Source: Eunapius fragilis (Eukaryota; Porifera; Demospongiae; Spongillida; Spongillidae). Taken from it: a stretch of DNA of 64,000 nt. Of this stretch, positions 25,585 through 38,412 are shown in pieces. Within the stretch, counting starts at the first letter, position 1. Each line of letters opens with the position of its first letter. The stretch is taken from assembly GCA_963681505.1 (NCBI GenBank), contig OY811972.1:4148832-4212831 (forward strand). Direction: 5' to 3'. The notes below the pieces were generated by a model, which saw nothing but the letters and a program-made list of their open reading frames with translations, was not told the DNA's origin and searched no databases. The translations under genes were made by a program, and so were the position numbers.

Positions 25585-25815
25585 TTACAATCACACGAAC
25601 GCGCGCGCTCACGGGCGTTGTGCGAATGGCTATGAATCCTTCCTCTTTTTTCCATCTGCATGCATAGTTTGAGTCGTGTGCGTGTATGTGTGTGTGAGCG
25701 CGCGCGCACACACACACACGCACACGCACTCACACACATAGGCCTACATGTAGACACACGCAATCACACATACAAACACACGCACGAACTCCAGATCTCG
25801 CGCGCGCACAAGAAG
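25138..25815. repeat. CA and CG/CA alternating purine-pyrimidine blocks
   Basis: CA-rich sequence lies at 25142-25200 and 25523-25582, with cgcgcgcgcg runs at 25523-25536, 25601-25610, 25697-25707 and 25798-25808. Long alternating purine-pyrimidine DNA of this kind can adopt Z-form. The peptides it encodes are low-complexity and not supported. Confidence 0.9.
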
Positions 25816-25859
25816 TGGATGAATACACGTATACTCTCACATGGTACAGTCAACGACTA

Positions 25860-26818
25860 ATGTTGTAGTCCTTGGTACAGCCAACGCTGAACAGGCCCCA
25901 TGACATCATTTGCACTAGACAAATAACCTATTCAATAAGCCAACGTTCCAGTTAATTAATTAAGTTGCATTTAGCCATGTATCTGTATCCATGGAAGCTA
26001 CATTAAAAAACACTTAATAAGATGGCGCTAATTGTATCCTACTCATTGTGACCCAAAACAATTTAAAATTCAAATGGCCGAAAACTATACTAGGTAAATT
26101 TTTAAAAATATCTCTAAAAATAATAGAACTGCATGATCTCTTATTCTGGGGGCCCACAAAATCTGAATCTAAACTGGTGTAAGAATTATGAGCTGCAGAA
26201 TACCTTAATTAGGTGCGAAAAAGTTGATTTTCCATACATCTCTATGGAAAGTGCTGTTTTCACAAAAACTACAACAATTTTCAATACAAAGCAGTTGTTT
26301 TTTGTTCAGCTAAATCAAGATCGTACGTATCTGAAACAATATTGATAGCCACAAAAGTTGTACCCTATTACGTTATTAAATAGCAATCAAGTTTATAAAA
26401 CGCCGTTCATTTTCTATGGGAGTTATCCGGAAGTATACGCGAATGTACAAACCGCAACAATTGTCAATTCCCTTTGACCGCGCATTTCTGGATATGTTCA
26501 TTATTCCTTTTCAATCAAAAACCTTGTTCCCTTACTTTTTACCACCATCGCCTTTGATTCCTATATAGACCCCCAACCTCTCGTATAGAGAATGGTTTTG
26601 TTTTTATATCACTTGTTTAAAGTAGTTTTATCCCTTTAAATATAGCGGTTATTTATAGACGACGTGTTTTACGATTACAAGACGCGCAAGACGTCAAAAA
26701 ACCGTTGGTTGTTCGACATTTATAGAACTATTTCAAAACCTGTGTAACAACAGCAGGACCCGGACAATCAGCAATTCTAGAGCAATATGATGCCCTGGAG
26801 AAAATTCATCTCCAGTGA
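25860..26818. other. Non-coding AT-rich stretch with a MITE arm
   Basis: Only the MITE arm at 26475-26628 is recognisable. The frame at 26133-26345 shows no family motif. Confidence 0.5.
26475..26628. mobile_element. Half copy (right arm) of the 'acaagtgata' MITE
   Basis: Matches the right arm of 40796-41080: ccttttcaatca, ccttgttcccttactttt, cgcctttgattcctatata, ctctcgtatagagaatgg, tatcacttgt. Confidence 0.8.
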
Positions 26819-26891
26819 GGGGAATTAGCTCAAGTGGTAGAGCGCTCGCTTAGCATGCGAGAGGTACCGGGATCAATGCCCGGATTCTCCA
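26819..26891 (+). tRNA. trnA-AGC: tRNA-Ala (AGC anticodon)
   Basis: A 73-nt cloverleaf. The acceptor stem is GGGGAAT/ATTCTCC with the G3:U70 pair that identifies alanine tRNAs, and the discriminator is A. D arm GCTC..GAGC; anticodon stem CTCGC/GCGAG around TTAGCAT gives anticodon AGC (read as IGC); T arm CCGGG/CCCGG. There is no encoded CCA and no intron. A T-run about 20 bases downstream (ttcttttttttc) suits RNA polymerase III termination. Internal A and B boxes are in place. Confidence 0.97.
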
Positions 26892-26899
26892 ATATAACA

Positions 26900-27690
26900 G
26901 CTTCAGTTCTTTTTTTTCTTTGCAGCATAGTGCACTTCACATTTGATTACTAGTAAGATACATATTACTATATTTGTAACAATTATTTTACAATATAAAT
27001 ATTCAACAGATGATATTTCAATTATTTCATCGAGCAATTGTTTGTTCACAATTGGATGCGGCGTTGTGGTTGGAGAACCAACACATATATAAACCTGTTC
27101 CTGTTCTGTTTCAGGGCCTCTTGTTTAGCTTCTTTTTACATTAGTCCTGATATTCTTCATGGCATTGAAATTAAGATCTATGCTGGTGACACGAACTATC
27201 CCCTGTTGAATTATGCATCCATTTCTCTGTTTCTCCTAGCTAGGGGGAGTAGTGTCTTTACTATAAGAGATATTGGTGCTGTATAAATTCAGACTTGTGG
27301 CTACCAAATAACAAGGCTTGGGCTCAACACAAACTTCTGCTTTGTTAAAATGACAAAGGCACAGTTAATTCATCTTCTCAAAGGAACTTTCGTTTGTAAA
27401 TTCATGCACCAGATTTTAAAGAGCAACTGTCTTTGTCCTGTGGGGCTGTGCTCATGGCTTCGGTTGTGCTCATGGCTTCGGCCGTGCATGTATGTACAGT
27501 ATATGATATGCAGACGTGAACTAATTAAGTCGAATTTTGCTCTCACATTACATAATGTCCTACATGTATTGTTATCTTAAATAATTCATAAGGCGGTCAA
27601 TGAAAGGCTTAGAGAGGGGCTCACAGCATGCATGTCCACTTCCAGGTGTATGCTATGCATGGAGGACATGTGGGCCCCCTTGGGTAATGC
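26900..27690. other. No supported gene
   Basis: AT-rich sequence with a few short frames. A Leu/Phe-rich frame at 27116-27286 follows a possible acceptor but matches no family I know. Confidence 0.45.
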
Positions 27691-28690
27691 AACTTGAGAG
27701 CCTTACTAAATTCTATATATTAATTACATGCATGTTTACAAAAAGCATTTTTAGCTCTGCATGGCTTGACATAATCAAGGATGCATGAAGTCATTACAAC
27801 CATAAACCAGGTTACTATAATTTTGCATCAAACCTACCACCAGATTTAGATTAAATGCGACGGCATGTAAATGAAGACAAACATATGAACAGAAATTTCA
27901 CAGATCTGCTGCTTGTTGCTGCTCCCAATAGGAAGATTTTAGAGGTTGCCAGTGAAATGGATGCTTCAAGCTGGCTTGTTCCTATGTCACAGCATGGTTT
28001 TGAGCTTATAGGGAAGCCATTTGCCTGCGCTATGACTGGCCCCCTACCAATGATGCCAAATATCAGTGTGTTAGTGGCCATACCATGTCAGTTGAACATG
28101 CTTTCAATTGTCCCTGTGGAGGCTTCCCCTACAAAAGACATAATGAAATTCAGTAGGGATACTACAGCTGAATTCCCTTCCTGGTGTTTGTCACAATGCA
28201 AGCACAGAGCCTCTTGATGGTGAACCCTTCAGATGCCTAATAAAGAGGTTGGAGATATGGTAGTTTTTGGGGATACGATCGATAGAATGCTTTCTTTGAT
28301 GTCAAGGTCTTTAAAACCTTTTTGCTTCCTGTCATCGAAACTCCTCATTAGCCCAGTGCTACTGGGAAAATGAACAAGAGAAGAAATGAGAGTATGGATC
28401 AAGGGTCTGTAAAGTGGAGCATGTGTTCATTCTCATGCACCATTGGTTTTATCGACATCAGGTGGTATGGGTCCAACTGCAACTACGGTTTATAAAAGAA
28501 TTGCATCACTCATCTCAAAACGACACATTCCTTCCAGTACAACCCTGTTCTGGCTCAGATGTAGGCTGAGTTTCTCCCTCCTCAGCTCAGCTATCATGTG
28601 CATTAGAGGTTCGAGGTCTACAATGTTTCACCCTGTCCACCATTCAGTTGTGGTAGACTTTGCGCTGCCTCTGCAGAGGGTAAAATAGCG
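27690..28690 (+). pseudogene. Broken retroelement-associated domain (conserved 'HALxCPxGGFP..RHNEI' family)
   Basis: Read across frames on the + strand, this region follows a domain common in cnidarian and sponge reverse-transcriptase-type proteins. It has DASSWL...HGFEL, then RYDWPPT, then VEHAFNCPCGGFPYKRHNEI near 28028-28150. After that come AFFDVKVFK-like residues near 28290, and ATTVYKRIASLIS, LFWLRCRLSFSLL and SAIMCIRGSRS at 28460-28620. Several frame changes and stops separate the blocks, so the copy is dead. The family assignment is from memory of the motif order. No reverse-transcriptase core is visible here. Confidence 0.65.
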
Positions 28691-28699
28691 CCTTAGTTT

Positions 28700-29712
28700 A
28701 TGAACTTTATTTATTTATTTATGTTTGTATGCTATTTGTATTCTGCTAGTGTCATTATTTACGACAATAAATATAATGTATATTTCTATCGTCAATTTTG
28801 CATGCATTAAGCTTGTACTATTTTCGAACATTGCACAATTATATAAATTATATACAATGGTTAAGCTCCGGCCGGTATATAATTCAATGATACCTACAAC
28901 AACTTGGTTACTTGGGACCATATAAGCCGTACAGTACCATGCCCTACAGATGGCAAGTGGAGAGATGTCTGGTGAACGTATAAACGAGAGTTCCGCTTTG
29001 AGAAAATGAATGCGATTAGAGCTGCTACATATCAGTACCACCTGCATGCTACGTCTTGTCTTTGTTCCACATCAACGCTAACAACAGGCTTCTTCATGTC
29101 CACCATCTGAATTTGAATTTGAATTTGAATTTAATTGCAAACAAAGACGGTAGACAAATGTACCAGCGAGAGAACGCTCGCGCGGTACATTATAGACATT
29201 AAATAAACAGAGAGATTAACAGAATGCAAACAGGTTTTTAAAATGATAAAGGAAAAACTTCAGCAGGGAACTAGACTTTAAAAACGCGTTTAGAAAAGAC
29301 GTTTGCATGGTCTGAACATTTAGGCAAGACAACTGAAGTTAGTCACAACTCCACGAGTTGGAAGTGAAGTTGGAACCTTTTGAAGAAATCATCGAAAGCA
29401 AGGTCAACAAATATTAATTCTTTGATCGAATTGTTCTGACCGAGATCGGGTTAACAATCTCTGAACTCTATTGATACATTTAATATATGTTAGGACATTT
29501 ATTGCTCTATTATAATACTATATGCTGCATGCATTCTCCATACTTCTCGTTCCGGCAGTGATTTCATGGATAACCTGACATGAATTAACAGTTGTTTGAC
29601 GGTATTGGCCTGGTGGTCACGAGCTTACACAGCATGAGTGGGCTATCAGGCTACGACCTAATCCATGCATGCACGCATGGAATTGTCTGTCGTTCCACTG
29701 GTTAGCGTATTA
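28700..29712. other. AT-rich non-coding stretch
   Basis: A (gaattt)n run lies at about 29109-29133. Nothing else was recognised. Confidence 0.5.
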
Positions 29713-30498
29713 ACTGCACGTAAGGCTTGACCGGAGTTCCGGTTAACCGGTTAACGGACGGTTAACCGATCGCGAGAATTAAATAACCGCCTCAACCGGT
29801 TCTATTTCAGCTAAATAACCGCTTCAACCGGTTGTTAAAAAATTAACACAACCGACCGGTTGATATTTTATTGAGGAGTTGCAAGTCCGTCTTACATCTA
29901 CCAATAATGCTGAGCGCGAGAAACAATAAGCGGACGAAAGCGAACAACGGAGAGATTCATCTCTTCGTTGTATGCATGGTGATGCTTACAGTATGTATAT
30001 AACTTTATTATATTTGGAACAGTGTCCCGCAAAATCCCCCTATAATACTATCAAATTTTACAGGACCAGCAAAAGAAAAGTAACGCTTGCTTTGAAATGT
30101 ATGGCTAATTATAAATTCAGTACCCTATAACTTTATGATGGATAGCCAAATTTTGGATGCGTAAGGACCATTAGCTAGAAACTCTTTGGAGTTGACGGAA
30201 AATCCAAAAATTTGAAAACTTGACCAGAAGGGTGATTTTGCTGGACACTAGCAACAAGGGATCCGCGACATTCTTAGGGGTACGCCGCGGACCATCTTTC
30301 TTGCCATGTGGCAAAGCCCGAGTTGTGCTGGTTTAGCTTGTGGTCCCATCGATTATGCATAAATAATTAACGAACAACCTCAAACCGACCGGTTATTTTT
30401 TTAAACAATCACCTTAACCGACCGGATTTTTAAAATTTATAATAACCTCTTACAACCGGTTTTTTCTAAACTAACAGGTTTCAAGCCTTAACTGCACG
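29713..30498. mobile_element. Non-autonomous hAT-type DNA transposon, 770 bp with 8 bp target-site duplication
   Basis: The element at 29721-30490 has terminal inverted repeats taaggcttga and tcaagcctta. It is flanked by an exact 8 bp direct repeat, actgcacg, at 29713-29720 and 30491-30498. An 8 bp duplication and short TIRs are typical of hAT. Both subterminal regions are packed with accggtt/aaccggt motifs in either orientation (about 29735-29870 and 30380-30470), as expected of transposase-binding repeats. There is no long open frame, so it depends on a transposase elsewhere. Confidence 0.88.
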
Positions 30499-30700
30499 CA
30501 TGCTTTGAAAAAAAAAAAAAATTATCATCATTCTTACCCAAAACCTACGCGGTGCGCTTATACATTTTATTGTTTGAACGCACGCTGATGTTGCATTAAT
30601 TATTGCTAGTCGTCTTACTGGCGACTAGACACACCAACACAGCCATCTTCACGCATGCCGGCCTATATATAGAGAAGGGCAGATTCACTAGTGTATGGAC

Positions 30701-32605
30701 ATGTCTAAAATGGAGAGCAAACTTCTGGTCACTGTTTTCTGCTTGCAACTACTTAGAACCGAAGGTGTGTGATTACGTCATGTGATCAGTTGTATGGAGC
30801 TGAGATTTTTCTGCATATCATGCCACACGACAGCCCATTTTCATCCATTCGATCCTTATGCTCCTCACGACCCCAACAACGGATACCCTCAACACTTCTG
30901 CGACCTGAACGATGACGAATTCGGACGCCCTTACCTCGGTCCCTTCGACCAGCACGTTAACTCGTCGGCTCGCAATCCGTTCCCGAAGGTTCCACCTCCG
31001 GATAATCAGCCGCAGTACCAAACGCTGCCTCCGGAGCTTGAAGAACTACTCGATGGCGAGACTGATGTTTACACTAGACTACCTAGCGGCGAGGTTATGA
31101 AGCGGCAAAGTCCTCCCCTTCCGGGGTGTACGACGCTAAATGAGTGCTCTATGCCTCCACGTAGGTCATGCACCGTTCTTTTGCACTCTGCATGGTGGCG
31201 GTGTGGTTGGGGTGCAATTGGCAAACCCGCGTACGTTCGTAAACTTGTCAGTATTTACTAGTGTACTGATGATTATGCGGAGCTATACTTGCTCCCCCCC
31301 CCCCCCCCCCCCCCTCTTCCCGCCACTGATTGGAGGGATTGTCCAACTAAATATTACGTCCGTTTCTACACAGAGCGATGTACGGGATCCGGTACGCAGT
31401 ATGACACGTGTGGAAGGCGGTGCACGTGCACGCAAGGGCTACTGACCAACTGCTGTCGTGTGCGCAAAGAGTGGCGCTCGATGACACAGGCTGAGCGATG
31501 CCGATACATCAGTGTGGTCGTGACAGCCAGCACGCAGCCACAATGGAAACCGTGCTACGACAGCCTTGTGAACCTTCACACTACCTTCTTCGATTTAGGA
31601 ATCCACACCATAACGTACTTCTTGCCATGGCACCGTTGGTACCTGCTTCAGCTCGAGAACCTGCTGAGGAGAATTGACTGCACAATCACCGTGCCGTACT
31701 GGGACTGGAGCCTCGAGTCGCAAGGATGGCAAAACTCCATCGTCTGGAACGCACAGTGCGGCTTTGGGGGTAATGGCGACCAAAGCACGAACAGCCTCCG
31801 CGTCACGACAGGTCCTTTCCGGTGGCAGGCGTGGACACAACCGAACGGCTCCCCCCTCTCCCGCAGCTTCAACGACGTCCTTCCGGACTGCGCGGCGGTT
31901 GCTATGGCCCAAAGAATGACCGTGAATCAGTTCCGGACGTGGCACGCTATAATTCAAGGGAACTTCCATAACACCGTCCATTGTAACATCGGAGGCACGA
32001 TGTGTTCATCCGCCTCCGCAAACGACCCCATCTTCTTCCTACATCACGGCTTTGTCGATAGAATGTGGTCGGACTGGCAGGCCAACGGAGTGGCTTACAA
32101 AAATCTTGCGTTTTTTACCCTGAACACCACCCCGATGCCTGGAGCGTCCGGGGCAACGCCCGCTACTACATACGACCTTCAGAACCAGCCCGGTTGTGTC
32201 AGGGTCTGCATCCAACAGCCTACACAGGCATGCTGCACCAACACCACCTACGCTCCCGTCTGCCCACGTGACATGAACGACAAGCACTATTCTCCATTGA
32301 AGCTGGCTCGTCTCATCCATCGACCATACCCGAATGTGTCGGACATTGGGTTCAAGGTATTCCATTCCACATTCGAAGAGACACTATTGGCTAAACGTTT
32401 TGGCAACCTATTGAACGACTACGAGAAGCTAAACTCTGTACTCAGCAATAACGGGTACACCAACGATATGTTGAAGTCCTCGCAACCATCTACCGGGTTC
32501 GTGGACTTTGAAAGATACCTATTTAGGCCGCAGATCTTCGAAAGCAACATGCGCGAGTCCATCATAGCAAGAAAGTGCCTTCCTTACGTATACGGACAAG
32601 CATGA
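30701..32605 (+). CDS. Secreted tyrosinase (type-3 copper oxidase); 3 exons, 554 aa
   Basis: Tyrosinases oxidise phenols to o-quinones, as in pigment, cuticle or matrix cross-linking. Exons 30701-30764, 30834-31164 and 31336-32605 join in phase (1665 nt). Exon 1 encodes a signal peptide (start MSKMESKLLVTVFCLQLL). Exon 2 and the start of exon 3 give a roughly 110-residue Pro/Asp-rich region, then a Cys-rich EGF-like stretch. CuA histidines are visible at about 213, 222 and 231 (the last in FLPWHRWYLLQLE), with H-x8-H between the last two. CuB histidines are at 343 and 347 (HNTVH, H-x3-H) and 369 (NDPIFFLHH.FVDR.W). All six ligands are present, so the enzyme should be active. A secreted, alpha-type tyrosinase fits. 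The first intron is 69 bp and the second carries a poly(C) tract at 31295-31314. The exon 2 donor was chosen to keep phase. Length is normal for animal secreted tyrosinases. Confidence 0.92.
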
Positions 32606-33725
<1,120 letters not shown>

Positions 33726-33798
33726 GGGGAATTAGCTCAAGTGGTAGAGCGCTCGCTTAGCATGCGAGAGGTACCGGGATCAATGCCCGGATTCTCCA
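33726..33798 (+). tRNA. trnA-AGC: tRNA-Ala (AGC anticodon), second identical copy
   Basis: The 73-nt sequence is identical to the copy at 26819-26891, including the G3:U70 pair and the AGC anticodon. It is followed after about 15 bases by T-runs (ttttcttttcttttttttc) that should terminate RNA polymerase III. Flanks are not related to those of the first copy beyond a few bases. Confidence 0.97.
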
Positions 33799-34030
33799 GA
33801 ACTTTTAAAATTTTCTTTTCTTTTTTTTCTTTTCTTCTGGCATATGATTCTCTCCTTTTTCATACTTAGGTACGCGCATGGTCAATTAGTGAATGGATTG
33901 TGAATAAGATTTCAATTCAAGTAGATTGGAGCACTACTTCGGCCATCTTGCATGTATGTGCGGTAACGCATGCGCATGCAGTCTCGATATCGACCAAAGG
34001 ATATATAGATTGCTCTATTTTTGTAGTAGT

Positions 34031-34065
<35 letters not shown>

Positions 34066-34870
34066 TGTGTGTGTGTGTGGGTGTGTGTGTGTGTGTGCCT
34101 ATTTACTGCCATCAGCAACACCTCATACATATGTAATCGTATTGCCAGAGGTATATGTATGTCCTTAAGCATATGCCGCTATAGCCATTAGTTAATTCGA
34201 AGGCCGGCTGTAGATAGTAACCTTACCGACATTATGGCCCAAACGGTCGTGCGCCTATCCGACGGTTAAAGATCTAGAGATACCATAATTCTGGTACCCG
34301 TTGTAATTCTCTGAAATTTGCATTTATATCATGCACGATTTATGCATGGTGCAAACATTCACCTGTACAGAGATAACAGGTCAATGTTTATACTTCTTGG
34401 TGATGAACCGGTCGATGATATGGCAGGAGTACTTATATTTAGAGCCAAAAGAAATTCATGTCAGATCAGATGTTGCTGTGAGTGCAAAGTATGATGTATC
34501 CATGCAGTTAACATTTCTGCGCCTCTGCCGGAAGCTAGTTGATGGATGACAACCTGGCAAGCCACCCGGCATGTGTGGGTGGCCTGGTACATCGAGACAC
34601 GCCCATTCCGACCAAAAAAAGAAATTTCCGTGTCTTTGGACTGTTTTCTATTTCGACATTGCATAATCTCACTTGCACTTTTAACGAAGGCTTCAATGGG
34701 CTCACTGACAGTTCTGCTGATGAGTTAAACACAAATGTAATGATATAAAAAAAAAAAAAAACAATTCTAATAAGCTCATCTCGCCATGTCGCGATGACTT
34801 CAGCGCCGAGTAATTCCCCGCATGGGGGCTTTATTCATGAATTTTATTGCAACGTCAACTCTATGCAATG
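33799..34870. other. Intergenic with a TG microsatellite
   Basis: TG array at 34034-34098 with a few GG interruptions. The frames at 34331-34748 carry no recognisable domain. Confidence 0.55.
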
Positions 34871-34871
34871 C

Positions 34872-35012
34872 ATGTTTGCATCAGTCTCGTACCCAGACCG
34901 TCTATGACGTAAGCGATTATAGCTGTAAACACGTCTGTACGTAGTGATTATACTGTTTACAGCGATAATCGCTTACGTCATAGACGGTCTGGCTACGAGA
35001 CTATGTTTGCAT
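34872..35012. mobile_element. Palindromic MULE-like MITE (121 bp) with 9-10 bp target-site duplication
   Basis: The element at about 34882-35002 starts cagtctcgtacccagacc and ends ggtctggctacgagact. Its arms continue inward as tctatgacgtaagcgatta and its inverse. Direct repeats atgtttgcat at 34872-34881 and 35003-35012 flank it. A target-site duplication of 9-10 bp suggests Mutator-like mobilisation. Confidence 0.88.
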
Positions 35013-35610
35013 ATCGGTTGTTCCGCAATATGTTGGATACTCATAATAATGAGGACCTACCGTAGAATCAGTTGGACTTTAGCGAGCGTGTTTGGATACA
35101 GCCAACAATTACCTACAATGTAATAAAACTGCCGACGCTTAGAAAGCTCAGACAACAGAGATAACGCTCTCTCGTTCCCACACTCAAACCTGAAAAAAAG
35201 TTTCTCCATCTTCTTCTTCTTCTTCTTCCGGATCTGATAAGATAAGATTTGCTCGGATAAGAGGTTTATTGCATTGCATCTTTGTCACGATTGAAGTATA
35301 ATGTTAGCCGTTATGCGGAAGCACTAGAACCAACAAGTTAGAAACTTATTGTCGAGTTGGATTGGTTGTATTATGTTAGTAACGAGAGTTATGCTTGACA
35401 CAAATTTCAATCTCTAGCAAACTTAGTTTTGTTAGTATAGCCCACAACAGATTTTATCGGCCTTTGGAAGACATTAAAGTGGGCGGGAATGTGTGGTTGA
35501 ACACGTTCTATATTTCATATACATGTATAGTGCATGCGCTACAGTTACTATTCAATTGTTGTCACGGTTGTATACCAAAAGCTTGACGTGTCTGGTTTGT
35601 TTTCTTCAAA
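35013..35610. other. No gene recognised
   Basis: Contains a short (tct)n at 35208-35227. Otherwise featureless; it is upstream of the Lys-rich frame. Confidence 0.5.
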
Positions 35611-36010
35611 ATGCCGTCACGTCGATCGCGAAGAGAAAAGAATCGTGCAAAGAAGATCGCAAAGTTAAATGATGACTGTTGTGTTGGCGAGTCGCAAGAT
35701 ATTGAGGAGCGTGACAGTTTTCAAGAAGCGCATGAAAAAAAGAAGACTTGCGACAGGAAGCGCTACAAAGCCGATCCTGAGAGTAAAAAGGATAGCATGA
35801 AGGCCCAATACTGGTTTGATAGAAGGAGAGCGCTAAGGCCCAATACTGGCTTGATCCGGAAAGAAAGAAGGATAGCGTGAAGGCCTACTATGATCAAAAT
35901 CGAGAACTGATTTTAGCCTCCAAACAAGATCAATATCAGGCAAATCCAAAGGCCAAGAGAGATATCTCTATTAGGATAAACAGCTGCAGGAAAAGAAATA
36001 CTATGAGGTA
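35611..36010 (+). pseudogene. Lys-rich repeat N-terminus of a Helitron-associated protein, frameshifted
   Basis: The start (MPSRRSRREKNRAKK) leads into repeats of the form KRYKADPESKKDSMKAQYW and YWLDPERKKDSVKAYYDQN. The pattern Tyr-x-x-Asp/Asn-Pro-Glu-x-Lys-Lys is a family I know from the N-terminus of cnidarian and sponge Helitron helicase-like proteins. One frame stops at 35880. The repeat continues in another frame from about 35830 to 35985, so a frameshift lies near 35820-35835. No helicase or Rep domain follows within 2 kb. Confidence 0.6.
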
Positions 36011-36139
36011 GGAGTGTTTGCAATGTTTAAATTGGATGGGACCGATGTATTGTATCGCGTGCGTGTGTTCGTCTGCGAGATAGGAAAACGAATAACGCCA
36101 GATCAATTTGCATTGGCGTATATGCTTGCCAGCTTTGAT

Positions 36140-37275
36140 ACTCTCTGAGGGGATTTTTATACCACATTCACACTACATGTCTGTGAATGTTGACTATTAT
36201 ATTTTTACAAGGATAAAACCACATGCCTGTCAATGGATACCATATATGGTGGCCCAGCATGTGTCTTTTTAAAACCTTGCCATACAGGATGTAGCATCTA
36301 TGGCTGCTAATCCCTAGGTTCTCTGTGTAAACAATATTTTATCATACAGCTGTACAGTCTATAAAACCACATGCCTGCCTCCTTCCTGTATGGATACCTT
36401 ATTTGGTGGCCCAGTATGTGTCATAGCTTCTATGGCTGCTAAAACATGCAGGACCATGATGATCTCTAATTTTCAGCTGGAACCTATTACATGCACCTCT
36501 TTTAAGAGCTATCTATCTGCCTCGCTTTGCAGGACTAACTAACTTCCTGCATGATTCCATGTGTGGTGTCCCAGCATGTGGTCTTAAACTTTGACACATA
36601 TACTGTGGCTGCAAACCTGAACATGGAGCAATCCTTCCCTGGGTTCTCCAGTACATCATCTGGAACCAATTACAGCTCTTTTAAGAGCTGTCACTCTGAC
36701 TAAGAGATGTATGCTTTGCAGGATTATCAAATGGCAAATGGGGTTGCAGCTGTGACCTTGACTGCATGTAAATTAATGGATCTGTAGGCCCTAACCCCGG
36801 AATATGAGTTCACACAATTATAAGTTGTACTTAACTCACAATCCAATCCTTACATCAGTTGGTGTACGTTCTCTATACAAAACTGCTCTTAAAATAGGCT
36901 TGCCTCCCTCCCATGTATGTGTTCATGTCTAACATGTTTCTCTGTGTCAACATTTATCCTGCAACTTTGCATTCATAAAACCACAAGCCTGCCCCTTCCT
37001 CCATATATGGTGGCACAGTGTGTGGTCTAAAACCTAGCTTGCTAAAACATGCACATGGACCACCAATCATCCTCCATGATATTCTCCTGTTTTCAGCTGG
37101 AACCAGTTACCTATTACATGCAGCTCTTTTCTAACAGTTTCAATTTGGATAAGCGATTTATGTTTTGCAGGACTAACTAACTTCCTGCATGATTCCATGT
37201 ATGGTGTCCCAGCATGTGGTCTAAACATCTCTATGGCTGCAAACCTGAACATTCCTGTGTTCTCAAGTACATCAT
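36140..37275. repeat. Degenerate tandem repeats, unit of a few hundred bp
   Basis: Repeated blocks include atggtgtcccagcatgtggtc, tctatggctgctaaaacatg, ttttcagctggaacc, attacatgcagctctttt and tttgcaggactaactaactt. They recur near 36240, 36410, 36550, 37010 and 37195. No coding frame persists across units. Confidence 0.8.
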
Positions 37276-37559
37276 TGTAATTTATATATTTTTACTCATG
37301 CATAAGTTAAAGTGGCAGCAACCCTAGGCCTCTCTCTACACATGATTGTGTGCAGTTTCACATATATCAGCAAATACTAGCCATTTGAAATGCAGGCCGT
37401 CTTAATTCAGCCCCACCCCCACCACCACATATATAGTTGGTTTGTTCAACACATTTATTATGGGAGGCCGTTCCAATAATTTAATCCTTCCCTCGTATTA
37501 GATCAGTTTTGGTTTATATAAATTAAGCAACTTTTCTCACTCACTCTTTACTTTAAGAT

Positions 37560-38022
37560 ATGGAAGAGGTATGCATGTGTACATAGGATTTGCATGCATG
37601 GCATTATATCTATATAATATATATTATTACCCTTGTAGGTCACAGCAGAAGAAGCTGAGAATCTGTTTGCTGTTGACTCGGGTGAGGAGGGCCCTCCCTA
37701 CTCTCCGATACCGGTCCTGGTCCCTGCTCCGGTCCTTCTGGCCCCAGCTCCGCCACTGCCCCCAGCTCCGCTGCTCCCACCTGTGCCACTGCTGGCCCCT
37801 GCTCTGCTTGCCCCAGATCCGCCGCTGGCCCCAGCTCTGCTGCTCCCACCTGCGCCACTGATGGCCCCTGCTCTGCTGGCTCCAGCTCCGCCACTGCCCC
37901 CAGCTCCACCTGCGCCACTGCTGGCCCCTGCTCCGCTGGCCCACGCTCTGCTTGCCCCAGCTCCACCGCTGGCCCCTGCTCCGCTGCTCCCACCTGCGCC
38001 ACCGCTGGCCCCAGCCCCATAG
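37560..38022 (+). CDS. Pro/Ala/Leu-rich repeat protein (tentative two-exon model)
   Basis: ATGGAAGAG at 37560-37568 is followed by gtatgc. After an acceptor (ccttgtag) the frame resumes at 37639 with VTAEEAENLFAVDSGEEGPP and runs into about 110 residues of repeats such as LAPAPPLPPAPLLPP, ending at TAG 38020-38022. The start of exon 2 is not repetitive and looks coding. The rest is a GC-rich minisatellite, so the long frame may be a by-product of the repeat. No domain was recognised. The opposite strand is also open across the array. Confidence 0.35.
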
Positions 38023-38412
38023 GGAATATGGCCCCATCCGTACTGGGGGCCTCCCGGAGCTCGGCCATGTAGAAGGCGGCGAGGAAGGGGGAGGGGTGGA
38101 CTTCACCTTGTGTCGAAAAATACGTATATTTATTATAAATTTATAATTACAACTAATGTTTTTTGAATGATACATAGCAGGGCTACCGTTTGCGCCGTAT
38201 CGATCTTCCGACCAAGTTAAGACAGTTTAGTTAAGAGCATGCATGTGATTGCGCAGGGATGAATACTTCCTCGCCATGCGAAGTAATCTTGCATTACACG
38301 GCACGATTATTCAATACATGCATCTCTGATATAATACATGTTTATAATTTTAGCTTATTACCACAGGCGGATCCCGGCTTACATGTACAGCGCCTAGCAT
38401 AAAAATGTGTGA

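Noticed and set aside
31595..32365. Frames opposite tyrosinase exon 3
   Set aside because: No motifs; the + strand has all copper ligands.
37627..38175. Gln/Arg/Trp-rich frames opposite the Pro/Ala/Leu array
   Set aside because: The opposite strand has the non-repetitive start and splice signals; these are shadow frames of a GC-rich repeat.
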